Source of the DNA: Pomphorhynchus laevis
Taxonomy: Eukaryota; Acanthocephala; Palaeacanthocephala; Echinorhynchida; Pomphorhynchidae
Length of the DNA: 64,000 nucleotides
Assembly (NCBI GenBank): GCA_012934845.2
Contig: WNNJ02001248.1
Span: 310,001-374,000, forward strand
Direction of reading: 5' to 3'
The first letter of the stretch is position 1. Every line of letters begins with the position of its first letter. The notes under the pieces were generated by a model that did not search any database, was not told where the DNA came from, and saw nothing but the letters and a program-made list of their open reading frames with translations. Below are positions 26,941 through 36,249 of this stretch, one piece after another. The position numbers were made by a program, and so were the translations under genes.

Positions 26941-29700
26941 TTATGCAGACCCTCTTGCGTGCGGATCCGACAAGTCTTCAAGAATAATACCTTTACCTAG
27001 TTTGAACTGCCTTTTGCCGTTTAATTCTACGTCGTGCTTAATACGCGAGTCGCCATCATTGGCACGTTGTCGAATAAAGCTCGAGTAGTTTAGAAGACGC
27101 TGCTCATTAAGAGTGACTTGAATGAGATGACCAGGCAAATCGAACCGCGGAACAGGATCGTTACAAAGTCCAACGCCCATTTCTAGAAGTAGCCCACCCA
27201 AATCATCCAAGCTCCTCAGAATCGCTTTGGCGTTCCCCCTCATTAGTGCGACAGATGCTTGTTGGAACATATGACTCAATGCTTTGTTGTATAAGACCCT
27301 GTTTCACCAGGACATTGAGCGAGCCACTAATCGAATTAGCTTATTCCCCGGAACGTACCAACCTCCAAAAATCTCGATGACTGCCGCCGAAAAACAAAAC
27401 CACGCTTCCTCCATCTTACGCTGATACTTCGTCGCTTTAATGTATTTAGCGTATTTGTTAGAGGCAAAGCTGGAGTTTGTGATGTCATCGTCAAACAAAT
27501 ACCTTACTCATTTAACGTCATACAATACGCCAATGACATCATCATCTATGCTCATTAACCCGCACATCGCATACACGATATCAGCATTTATGCCTCCAAC
27601 TGTATTTCTTCTATCTACAAACGTCTCTCCAATCTCCATCTCGTTCTAAACCCCGACAAGTCCAAAATAATGTGGATCCCTCCATCAACCTAACATATCT
27701 CCTCCCCTGTATATTTTGCCTTATAGTCCACAATCTCACTTTTTTAGGATTCCATTTCGATGATCACATTTTCCTTAAACTCTTCGTCCTTGACAAGGTC
27801 CGTTCGTCTAACTTAATTCTCCGTGACATCCGCCGTGTCCGCCCCCTTATCGACTTCCCTTCTTGTATGCCTCTTCTTTCATCGCTTATCTTCACTAAAA
27901 TCGATTACTGCCTCAGCCTTTTCGCAAGTTCTCCAAAATCCATCATTATACCCTACAACAAATAATCAAGTGCTCTTTCGTCTCCGTCGCTTCGACCACA
28001 CATCCACATATATTGCCCAACTCTCCGGGCCCACCATCCACATCCGAATCAAACTCCGCCTTCTTCTCGTAACTTTTCGTCTCATCGTTGTCGGCTCCCC
28101 ATCGTTCATCAACCTTCCTTTCTTATACGGCACTCGCCCCACCTCGCTATCGCTTCGTTCCCGTCATACCCTCTTACTCCACGTTCCCAATTACTCCAAC
28201 AACTACGGTCTCCGATCCTTCCTCGTCGCCGCCCCACTCGCCTGGAATCAACTCCCTCTCGACGTCCGCTGCGCTCCCTCCTTTATCACATTCAAACACC
28301 TCCTCCTTTCACACCTTTTCGACACATGATTTACATTTTTTGTTTTGTTGTGGTTATGTAAGCGTGCGCTGGTACACATTTGACACGTTAAAATAAATAT
28401 TTTTTTAAACAACTTCTGTTGAGGGTTAGTGACTGCAAAATCGACCGCCAGTTACGGGTTTTCGTAATTTAGAATGTCCACTGGGCGTTCTCGTAAGTCC
28501 CGAACGAGGTTAGGAACCTCCCTCGCCACCCGCAAACTAGCCGAAACCGCCGCTTGGAAGATTGTGTCTATCAGCCCGTCATGACGGATGCCGGGAAATC
28601 CACCAAATTGACAGGTAAGTGCACGGAAACTAAATTTATCAACCGGAGATGGGCACCGTCTGCCCCGATAATCGACGCCACTGACGGGCGCTCCCAGCCA
28701 GAAATGGAGGAGAACAATAAACTCTTTAGACGCAAAGTTCATGTGGGTTGCTTTGCTTTGAACTACCTGCAACCAGGCACAAGCATGCGGGCGTGCAACT
28801 GCTAAAAGTTTCGCTAAGTTGAAGAGGTCAGTATTTCCCAATATCATGTATCTCGAGGAGTCGTCAATAAGCTTCGACAGACAATGTTGTTTTGATGCTC
28901 GGTTTTCGTCGAAAGGGGAAAAGCCTGACCTTGCCGAAATGTATCAAGGAAATGAACACGGATCGAGATTCATGTTGTGAGCAGCGGAATTCACGCTCGA
29001 AGTAAAAGCAGCTGGGGAATGTTGGCAGCGGTTTCGTAAGCCCACCCCCCCCCTCCATTTTTAGCGGTAAGCACGCTTTTACCCACTCACTCTCGTCTGG
29101 CTGAATGGAAGTGATATTTCCAAAACTATCCTTGACCAAGAGGTCAAATTAGCGAAGAAATTCGTTAGCATCCTCGGAATCAACTGAGCGCATCAGATGA
29201 CTGATCCTAGGGACAGAACCACACTCACGAAGCAGAGTATATGCGACTTGTGGGTCTGGCAGGTCACCGAGGGACTCAATATCCCTGTGCAAACTGGGGA
29301 GAACTGTGCTGCTTAAGAAATTAGAACAGTAAACTCGAGATCAGATAGGAGAGCTTAGAATTGAGAAGTTGGCCGACGTATTGGCGAGGGTAATTAAAGG
29401 ACAGCTCCGCCTTACCAATGCGATTCGGTTAGCCTCTCATATTAACTCTGTCTTCTTCCAATTTATCTCCAAACCAATGGTACGACGGCTTGACGAAAGG
29501 TACACCAAAGTCTTTACAACAGTCTTAGGCAAACCAGTCACAATACTATCGTCAGGGTACCACTTGTTAAATCCTATTCCATCAATGGCGAAGATAGACA
29601 CGATAATCGGATGCAAGGCCAGACACGATAAAAAACGGTCTAAGTAGGTCACCCTGTTGCACCCATCTCAAGGACAATAAGGGTTCAACATTCCCTTACA
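26941..29700 (-). mobile_element. LINE-D: degenerate non-LTR retrotransposon with nuclease-like C-terminus, split by LINE-C
   Basis: Minus-strand pieces in order: RT motif VQQGDLL (about 29670), ALHPIIVSI and NKWYPDD (29437-29652, a changed WYLDD active site), GLEINWKKTEL, a WVKACLPLKMEGGGGL block (28864-29139), then 28452-28847 with C..C / ALTC, a GIRHDG motif and RPVDIL, followed by LAVDFAVTNP. After the inserted LINE-C the protein resumes with FSAAVIEIFGGW (27304-27498) and QQASVALMRGNAKAILR (26941-27279). The RHD, P-DI and D-AVT order looks like a restriction-like (PD-D/ExK) endonuclease of early-branching LINEs, but I infer this from motif order only. Frames are broken several times and the 5' half is absent. 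Confidence 0.65.
27499..28406 (+). mobile_element. LINE-C copy 1, 5'-truncated, inserted into LINE-D
   Basis: CR1/L2-like RT C-terminal part: QYANDIIIYAH (active-site D changed to N), LNPDKSKIMW, a LTFLGFHFD block, DKVRSSNLILRDIR, and AAPLAWNQLPLDVR near the end, in several broken frames. The 3' end has the family hairpin at 28364-28375 and an A/T-rich tail. The 6-bp sequence AAACAA occurs at 27493-27498 and 28407-28412, a target duplication that fixes both ends. LINE-D coding sequence resumes on both sides. Confidence 0.8.
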
Positions 29701-30211
29701 ACTAGAAAGTATCAAAATGATTCATAAATATGTGTTATTAAATCAACGGTTTTATCCTTCCCAACCATAATAGATTTAATTGGATATCAGAAATGATTTC
29801 GATCAAATTTGTAAAATTTTAAAATAACGTTTTAAATTATGCGAAACTATGAATGCAACAGACGAGTATAATTGTTCCATAGATTCCGAAAGGTAGCGTA
29901 ACGCTATTAAGTGTAGGATTTAATTAAAAAATGTAGATTAGTGTCCTCCAAATTTCAAAAGTTTTGACGGTTTATTATAATTATTGCTTGCTTATTATGA
30001 ATTTTAACGTAATAGTTGAATGTGTTTAAATAAAGAATTTATGGTGATAATACGTCATAGAGGATGTGATTTAATGTGATAATACAGTACGTAAAATATG
30101 CTGTACAAAATGATATTAAATTTTATTTAAATTTTGAAACGAAACTTTATGAGGAAACTGTTTTATAGTACGAAACTATTATGAAAATATTTAGTGAAAT
30201 ATAACATTTTT
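29701..30211. other. AT-rich spacer between LINE-D and the left inverted-repeat arm
   Basis: No gene or named repeat is visible. Sequence outside 30212 shows at most weak similarity to the matching flank at 35.5 kb. Confidence 0.3.
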
Positions 30212-30750
30212 CCGGTTCTCATATTTTACATAACGGTAGATATTAGTAAGATACGTATGTGCCTAATCGGCTTTTAACCGGGGATAATCTAATTTCGAGA
30301 TATTTAATTTTTATTTTTTTAGAAAAAATTAAAATAAATAAAAATGTAGAGCGTGTTACGATCTGAAACGTTAAATACCTCATCAACAAACAATTGTTCA
30401 TAACATATAAAAAGTATATCAACTAAAAGTTAGTAAAGAATCTTATGATAAAAATTATTTTTTAAGAAAAAATTTTTCCTCAAACTTTTCAATTATGAAC
30501 GCATTGATTTTTTAATATTATTTTAATCAGCGGAGTCGAATATACCAACTATCAAAATTTTAGCTTAAATAAACTCTCAGGTGAAGAGAAATGTAATGTT
30601 TATTTGATAAGATATGTTCAATTTAGGTTGTCACCATAGTAATAAAGAAATAAATCATTTTGATGAAATGTTTAACTTAAAATACGTCCTTAATGTCGTC
30701 TAAAAGTTTTTCAAAAAGAGGTAAGATATTCAGGTGCGAATTTCGCCTCC
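30212..30750. repeat. Left arm of a half-kilobase inverted repeat around LINE-A
   Basis: Runs from CCGGTTCTCAT to GCGAATTTCGCCTCC. It is the reverse complement, with scattered substitutions and small gaps, of 34991-35499. Shared landmarks include the GATACGTATGTGCC block, the AACGTTAAATACCTCATC block and CTTTTCAATTATGAACGCA. No coding capacity is seen. Confidence 0.85.
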
Positions 30751-30918
30751 AATTTCGTGCACATTTAAATGCACTTCATTTTTTCTTATTTATGGGAATT
30801 ACAAAATAAGTTTGTCTTTATTATTAATACAGGTCATAGCCATAAGGCTGTTTTGACCGCTCACATAAAAAACAAATAAATACAAGAAAAAAATCAAAAA
30901 AATCGTTCAGTATATATA

Positions 30919-32889
30919 TCAGAACCATGGGTACTGCAGCAACCACCACTCGTTCTCATTTCGAATCCAGTTCTTTATATTGGATTTAAATTCATTGATT
31001 GTATGCACCGCAACGACATCAACTGGAAGACGATTCCAAATATTCACCGCTCGATGAGACAGTCGGAAATGACGAGGGTATTTTCCGTGCTCATGTACTA
31101 CTAGTACTTTCGAGTGCCCTCTACGTCCATACCGTTCATTGAGTTCAACTCTATTTGCTGGAAAATTTTCATCTTTATTAACTAGTCGATACATAGCTAG
31201 AAGGTTGAAAAGAAGGAACCTTTCACGCACTGTCGGCATATTCAAACTTTTTATTCGTGCTTCATCGGGAAGATATCGTACCTGAGGACATAATTTCGTA
31301 AACCGTCGAAATATGCGCTCTAATTGATCAAGTTCTGTACGCGTACACGGAAAGACTACTGGCGACACATATTCTAATATCGGTCTTATAAGAGCATTAT
31401 ATAAACGCACAACACAAACGGGAGATAAATCTTTAAAGCAATTTTTGACAATATAGGTCATTCTTCTTGCTGCGTTACAAATCCTATCAGTGTTAGTACG
31501 TGTTTTCAGATTGTTTTGAACAATTATACCAAGATCCAGAATGGACTGCGTGGAAACAACAGACTCGTTGCCAATAAAATATTCTTGACTCACATTGCTA
31601 TGACCTAATCTCATATGTGCACACTTTTTAATATTCAATGTAATTCCAGTGTTTAAAGACCATCGATAAACAATGTTTAGGATATTTTGAAAGTCATTTC
31701 GATCCTTGTTGGTTTTAATCAATTTCCACACCTTCACATCGTCGGCAAAAGCTAAAACACTACAATCCTCAATTAAATCTAGTAGCTGATTTATAAATAT
31801 GTTAAACAACAAGGGTCCTAAGACTGATCCCTGTGGTACTCCTGAGGTGATAGGACGATAAGACGATAGGCATTGACCTACACGAACAGCAAAGGATCTA
31901 TCTTTAAGAAAATCTTGAATCCAGCTTATAATGGAGCGATTGACTTTATAAGACTCAAGGGTGGAAATTAGCATTTTGTGGGGCACCCTATCAAAAGCCC
32001 GACTAAAGTCAAGAAATATTACGTCGATACAGTACCCGTTAGCAACATCCCCAACCCAATCTTCACGAGCATGTAATAAGTTTGTAAGACATGAACGCCG
32101 AGTGCGAAATCCATGCTGTGCATTATTGAGAATTCTTAGCGAACTCAAATGATCATATATGCGTCTGTTTAGTATGCGCTTAATCACTTTGCATACAACA
32201 CTAGTTAGACTTATTGCCCTATAGTTATTCGGATCATCTTTTTCACCATTTTTATAAATCGGTACTACAATCGCTTTTTTCCAGGCAGCAGGTAACTTCG
32301 AAATGCGCAAGCTCAGCTCAAATATGGAGGCTAATGGCTCAGCCAGAACAGGAGCAAGTAACTTAAGAAGTTGGGGGTGAATATCATCGGGGCCTGCCGC
32401 TGATGATCTAGATAACCTAGCCAATTCAACAAAAACCTCATGTGCTGTTATCGTTAAAACTGGAGAACCAATTTCTACCTGTTGTGATGCTGCATCTCCA
32501 CATATGCTAGAGAAAGCATCTGGTGTCAGCTCAAAAGCGGATGCAAACAATTCTGCCATGCTGTCTGGCGATGTCACTCGAGTGTTACCGTCTCTTAAAG
32601 ATGAAATTGCTGGTAGCAGAGCTCTGGATCCTTTCACATAAGCCCAAAATTTTTTTGGTTCTGTATCAATTTGTAAAGCTAATTGATCTTCAAAACTTTG
32701 CCTTTTTGTAATCTTAAGGCGATTGACGAAATTTCGGAACATTGTATACCGCTTTTTAAAATTATTCTGATGACGGCTTAGTTCAAATAGACGATTCCTA
32801 TGTTTGAGAGCATATCTCAGTGTCAAACCAAGGAGGATATTTAGCTTTACTTTTTGGTACTCTACGGAGTGGTGCAAACTTATCTGCAA
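30919..32889 (-). CDS. LINE-A ORF2, reverse transcriptase part
   Basis: 656 aa in one open frame. It shows the RT motifs AAGPDDIHPQLLK, WKKAIVVPIYKNGEKDDPNN, NNAQHGFRTRRSC, FLDFSRAFDRVPH, SGVPQGSVLGPLLFNIFI and LAFADDVKVW (FADD active site), then LDLGIIVQNNL and the CR1-type C-terminus with RRGHSKVL and AVNIWNRLPVDVV. The first codons overlap the end of the endonuclease frame. The length and intact motifs suggest a fairly young copy disabled mainly by the ORF2 frame break. Confidence 0.92.
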   Translation of the reverse strand: MQISLHHSVEYQKVKLNILLGLTLRYALKHRNRLFELSRHQNNFKKRYTMFRNFVNRLKITKRQSFEDQLALQIDTEPKKFWAYVKGSRALLPAISSLRDGNTRVTSPDSMAELFASAFELTPDAFSSICGDAASQQVEIGSPVLTITAHEVFVELARLSRSSAAGPDDIHPQLLKLLAPVLAEPLASIFELSLRISKLPAAWKKAIVVPIYKNGEKDDPNNYRAISLTSVVCKVIKRILNRRIYDHLSSLRILNNAQHGFRTRRSCLTNLLHAREDWVGDVANGYCIDVIFLDFSRAFDRVPHKMLISTLESYKVNRSIISWIQDFLKDRSFAVRVGQCLSSYRPITSGVPQGSVLGPLLFNIFINQLLDLIEDCSVLAFADDVKVWKLIKTNKDRNDFQNILNIVYRWSLNTGITLNIKKCAHMRLGHSNVSQEYFIGNESVVSTQSILDLGIIVQNNLKTRTNTDRICNAARRMTYIVKNCFKDLSPVCVVRLYNALIRPILEYVSPVVFPCTRTELDQLERIFRRFTKLCPQVRYLPDEARIKSLNMPTVRERFLLFNLLAMYRLVNKDENFPANRVELNERYGRRGHSKVLVVHEHGKYPRHFRLSHRAVNIWNRLPVDVVAVHTINEFKSNIKNWIRNENEWWLLQYPWF

Positions 32890-33838
32890 GAGCTACTAAG
32901 CCTGATTCAATAACATACGACCTTACCTCAATGTCTTCACTAGCACAGTTGAATGATGTTCTTAGTGCCGCCTCTCGTAATGAGTCTTCATCAATTTGTT
33001 GCCAAGATCTTTTCAACACTATCAAATTTTCCAGTTTTGGGATCATACACCTAGAAAAATAATTGAATAAGATCATGCAATGATCGCTCAATCCAATAGG
33101 ACTCTGATAGCTCATATTACCCACACTTGTAATTAATTTGGAAAATACCAAATCTAGACAAGATTCCTGGTTTTGCGCGAATCTGGTGGGCGACTGCACA
33201 TGTTGCTCTAACATGAGATCATTTGTAAGAAAATTCCACAAATCCACATCTGACTTGGAAGAACTACTATCCAAAACATAATTCCCGATGTGACCAGCTG
33301 AGGGTATATTAAAATCGCCAACTAGTAGATATTCTTCAAGCTCAGAACAGTGACTAATTAGTGTAGATAATTCATGACTCAATACGGATGATTGCGGTGA
33401 CCTGTAGCACACGGCAATACCTAAGGGACCTCCGAAGTGTGAAACAATGACTGAGAGAAACTCACACGTTCCCAGATCATTTTTAAAATTACGAGTGGAA
33501 GTAATGTTTAAGGATGTCGTAATATATAGCGCAACACCTCCACCCTTCCGAGACTCTCTATCAGCTCTCACCAAATTATATCCCATAATAGCAATTAAAC
33601 CATCGGGGATATCACGATGCAGCCATGTTTCAGTGAGAGCCATGATCGCTGGTTTATTTAAGATGACCCATGCCTTAAGTTCATCAAATTTTGGTAAAAT
33701 ACTCCTTAAATTAGTATAGGCGACACTAATACCAGAAGCAGAGAGTAATTGAGTAGTAATGTTGGATGTTATATCAATGCGCGCTAGATTTCCTAATTGT
33801 AAAATGGAATCCCTCGAAGAACTCTCCAAACTCACCAA
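32798..33838 (-). CDS. LINE-A ORF2, APE-type endonuclease part
   Basis: About 345 aa. Motifs of apurinic-like LINE endonucleases appear in order: YTNLRSILPKFDELK, ALTETWLH (the catalytic Glu), VRADRESRKGGGVALYI, VGDFNIPS (the GDFN catalytic block), and GLSDHCMILF (the SDH block). It nicks target DNA for target-primed reverse transcription. The frame remains open upstream into ORF1. It ends at KYPPWFDTEI, where the neighbouring RT frame should continue; one frame break in the overlap 32798-32889 separates the two halves of ORF2. Confidence 0.85.
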   Translation of the reverse strand: MVSLESSSRDSILQLGNLARIDITSNITTQLLSASGISVAYTNLRSILPKFDELKAWVILNKPAIMALTETWLHRDIPDGLIAIMGYNLVRADRESRKGGGVALYITTSLNITSTRNFKNDLGTCEFLSVIVSHFGGPLGIAVCYRSPQSSVLSHELSTLISHCSELEEYLLVGDFNIPSAGHIGNYVLDSSSSKSDVDLWNFLTNDLMLEQHVQSPTRFAQNQESCLDLVFSKLITSVGNMSYQSPIGLSDHCMILFNYFSRCMIPKLENLIVLKRSWQQIDEDSLREAALRTSFNCASEDIEVRSYVIESGLVALADKFAPLRRVPKSKAKYPPWFDTEICSQT

Positions 33839-34380
33839 CGCACGAATGGTCGCCGACGAACTACTCGAAAATTTCTTATCATTAGATCAGTCTCTCCATT
33901 CGATCTTCTAAATGCTAGATTAGCACGAGCATTATTAAGCAACAATCTTTCCTCAACCGAGAGATCTTTAAAATTTTTTGTCGTCTTACCTTTCAAGCGA
34001 TAACCTCTAGCTAAAACTGCTCTTGTATTATCTGCAGAATCAAATACTACTTTAAGTAATCGTGGTTTATGGTGTACTTTTTTACCAAGACGAAATAAGC
34101 TTTTGACATTGAGACTACGCGCAATATTCTCTTCACCCTGAACGAATATATCCGAAAAGACCTTACGAATAGAAACTACGTCATCATCCACACGGGTCTG
34201 AACGTTGTCTACAGAAGATTCAGTGATGTTAGCAAAAATTACGCAATTATTTCTGTTTCTAGCACGATTCCTAATATTGATAATTTCAACAAATGTCTTA
34301 TCTGTCAAATCCTTGGATTTCAGTTCATTTTCATTTCCGACTGCCACATCATTGCACACTCTATACTTGTCACTGCACAC
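33832..34380 (-). CDS. LINE-A ORF1 protein
   Basis: About 180 aa. It has a CR1-type ORF1 layout: an NNCVIFANITES stretch (RNA-binding fold strand), then SLFRLGKKVHHKPRLLKVVF, which matches the RLGK..PRPLKV block of LINE ORF1 proteins, then ARANLAFRRSNGE. It probably coats the element RNA. Its stop (33832-33834) lies inside the start of the endonuclease frame, a typical ORF1/ORF2 overlap. The true start may lie further up, since the first codon counted here was chosen only by frame. Confidence 0.7.
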   Translation of the reverse strand: MCSDKYRVCNDVAVGNENELKSKDLTDKTFVEIINIRNRARNRNNCVIFANITESSVDNVQTRVDDDVVSIRKVFSDIFVQGEENIARSLNVKSLFRLGKKVHHKPRLLKVVFDSADNTRAVLARGYRLKGKTTKNFKDLSVEERLLLNNARANLAFRRSNGETDLMIRNFRVVRRRPFVRW

Positions 34381-34407
34381 TCTATACTCATCATTGCATA
34401 CTCTATA
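34345..34407. repeat. Short tandem repeat, about 21 bp x 3
   Basis: Three successive units of the type CATTGCACACTCTATACT with small changes, just upstream of the LINE-A ORF1 frame. An 11-bp perfect inverted repeat (GATTTGAATTT ... AAATTCAAATC) follows at about 34428-34456. Confidence 0.6.
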
Positions 34408-34727
34408 AAACTCACATTTTATTTTGATTTGAATTTATGACAAATTCAAATCCAAATAAAAATAAAAAATAAGGGAAGCGCCATATTTACAAATATCTTT
34501 AAGCTACTGAATGCATACATCTTCGTTTTTGCATGGCCTGGACACTAGGGTGATAATATTTAAGGACATACTGATCTTATAAGTAAGTAACGAGATGTAT
34601 ATCGAATTAACTCTATGCTATGAACGGAATATTTTTTCTATCAACTTCTGTAACACTCATGCGCCTTCTACTTTCCACAATTCCCCTCATTTCCTTTATT
34701 ATCCCTCCCCTTCCCATTTCCCAATCT

Positions 34728-34861
34728 CCCCTTCCACCTCCCCCATTCCCAATATGGGGGAGGTGAAGGGGAATACACCTTACACCATGGAAGGGGAATA
34801 CACATCTTATTGAGATGTGTATTGTTCCAAATACACCTCCCAATAAGAGGTGTATTTGGAA
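34728..34861. repeat. Three consecutive hairpins next to a polypyrimidine tract
   Basis: Hairpin 1 (34728-34771) pairs a C-rich arm with a G-rich arm over 16-17 bp with one bulge. Hairpin 2 (34797-34823) has 11-bp arms and a 5-nt loop. Hairpin 3 (34825-34861) has perfect 15-bp arms and a 7-nt loop. They follow a C/T-rich run (34665-34745) upstream of LINE-A. Confidence 0.75.
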
Positions 34862-34990
34862 CACCTCTTATTTCCCTTTTCTAGGATGTCATGCACAACA
34901 AATATAGTCTCAATGGCGTCCACTAAAAATTTTACGGAGGAAAGGGCAAATAAAAATGGTGGATTGACCTTTATTTGGGCGAATATGCTT

Positions 34991-35499
34991 GGAGGCGAAA
35001 TTCGCACCTGAATATCTCTTTTCTAAAAACTTTTAGACGACATTAAAGACTTATTTTAAGTTAAACATCTCATCAAAATGATTTATTTTTTATTACTATG
35101 GTGAAAACCTAAATTGAACATATATCCTCACATAAACATTGCGTTTCTCTTCACCTAAGAGTTTATTTGAGCTAAAATATTGATAGTTGGTATATCCGAC
35201 TTCGCTGATTTAAATAATATTTAAAAATCAATGTGCCCATAATTGAAAAGTTTGAGGATTTTTTTTCTAAAAAATAACTTGATATGCTTTTTATATGTTA
35301 TGAACACTTGTCTATTGATGAGGTATTTAACGTTTCAGATCGTAACATGCACTACACATTTTTATTTTTAAATTTTATTTTATTTTTCTAAAAAAATTAA
35401 AAATTAAATATCTCGTAATATGATTATCCTCGGTTAAAAACCGATTAAGCACGTACGTATCTTACTAATACCTTCCGCTATGCAAAATATGAGAACCGA
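34991..35499. repeat. Right arm of the inverted repeat around LINE-A
   Basis: Starts GGAGGCGAAATTCGCACCTG and ends near ATGAGAACCG, mirroring 30212-30750. The arms diverge by clearly visible point changes, so the duplication is not recent. With LINE-A in the middle this may be a foldback or long-TIR element hit by a LINE, or an inverted pair of one repeat. Confidence 0.85.
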
Positions 35500-35829
35500 A
35501 GAAAGGCGTTATTTAGCTAAGTATTACTCAGTTTATATTTTATATACTGGACGCAATTTATGAAACACATTGTTATCTTAGTTTTTTATAATCTTTAAAT
35601 ATACGTTTCCAAGAAAAACGATTGTGTTAGGTAAGTTGAAGAAGGTTTTGTAAAAATTCATTTAGGAAAATCAGTATTTTTATTGTTACAAACTACTGAG
35701 TACGATTAATAAATTTAGAAAAGTAAATATTATCTTAAGATTTCATAATTCAGATTTTTATAAATTAATATTTTTTTATAACACAGTTTTTAAATTAATT
35801 GATAGGTAATATATCATTTTGATGCACGA
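35500..35829. other. AT-rich spacer
   Basis: No gene or repeat recognised between the right inverted-repeat arm and the PLE tail fragment. Confidence 0.3.
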
Positions 35830-35970
35830 ATTGAGATTGGAGATCATTTGAAGGAACTGCTATGTAATCAAGTTTAGACGCTTATTCCTTGCCACAACGC
35901 AGCAGTGGGGCCAAATACATGCTAATTATCGATTTCGTATGATATAATTTGATTATTTAGAGAAATACTT
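35830..35970 (-). mobile_element. Diverged Penelope tail fragment
   Basis: The minus strand matches the PLE tail: GCATGTATTTGGCCCC, then a CTGC...GCAG stem region and a diverged GAAAC-like segment (TAAACTTGATTACATAGCAG). Much more decayed than the copies at 39.3 and 40.9 kb. Confidence 0.5.
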
Positions 35971-36249
35971 TATTTATAAAAATGTTCATACGGTTAATGA
36001 CAAAAATGATAGCAAACATAAGGAAAATTACTTAAATTTACATCACATAAATTTAAATTAATTTACATTGTTTAAATTGCTTAGTAACATGTTTTAGAAA
36101 TCGACCAACTTCACATTTTGAGATAGCGCCAAAATCTCGAAGACTCGAATTGCATAATTTATCAACGAATTGTACAATTTTTATTATTATATAGACAACA
36201 CAGTGAGTCAAAGATTCTTTACAAATTGCATAACATGAAATCAAAGTAA

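Larger units (their letters stand above)
30812..34990 (-). mobile_element. LINE-A: near full-length CR1-like non-LTR retrotransposon
   Basis: Three minus-strand frames in the order ORF1 (34380-33832), endonuclease (33838-32798) and reverse transcriptase (32889-30919), then a short 3' UTR with an AGCC-TTAT-GGCT hairpin (30838-30849) and an AATAATAAA end near 30812. The 5' boundary is not certain; the region 34381-34990 holds short tandem repeats and three hairpins and may be its 5' UTR or part of the surrounding inverted-repeat element. It is the most complete LINE in the window. Confidence 0.85.

Noticed and set aside
27823-28396. Overlapping plus-strand frames of 168 and 102 codons, Ser/Pro/Leu-rich
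   Set aside because: They are out-of-frame readings and partial frames of the LINE-C copy; only the frame with LINE motifs was used.
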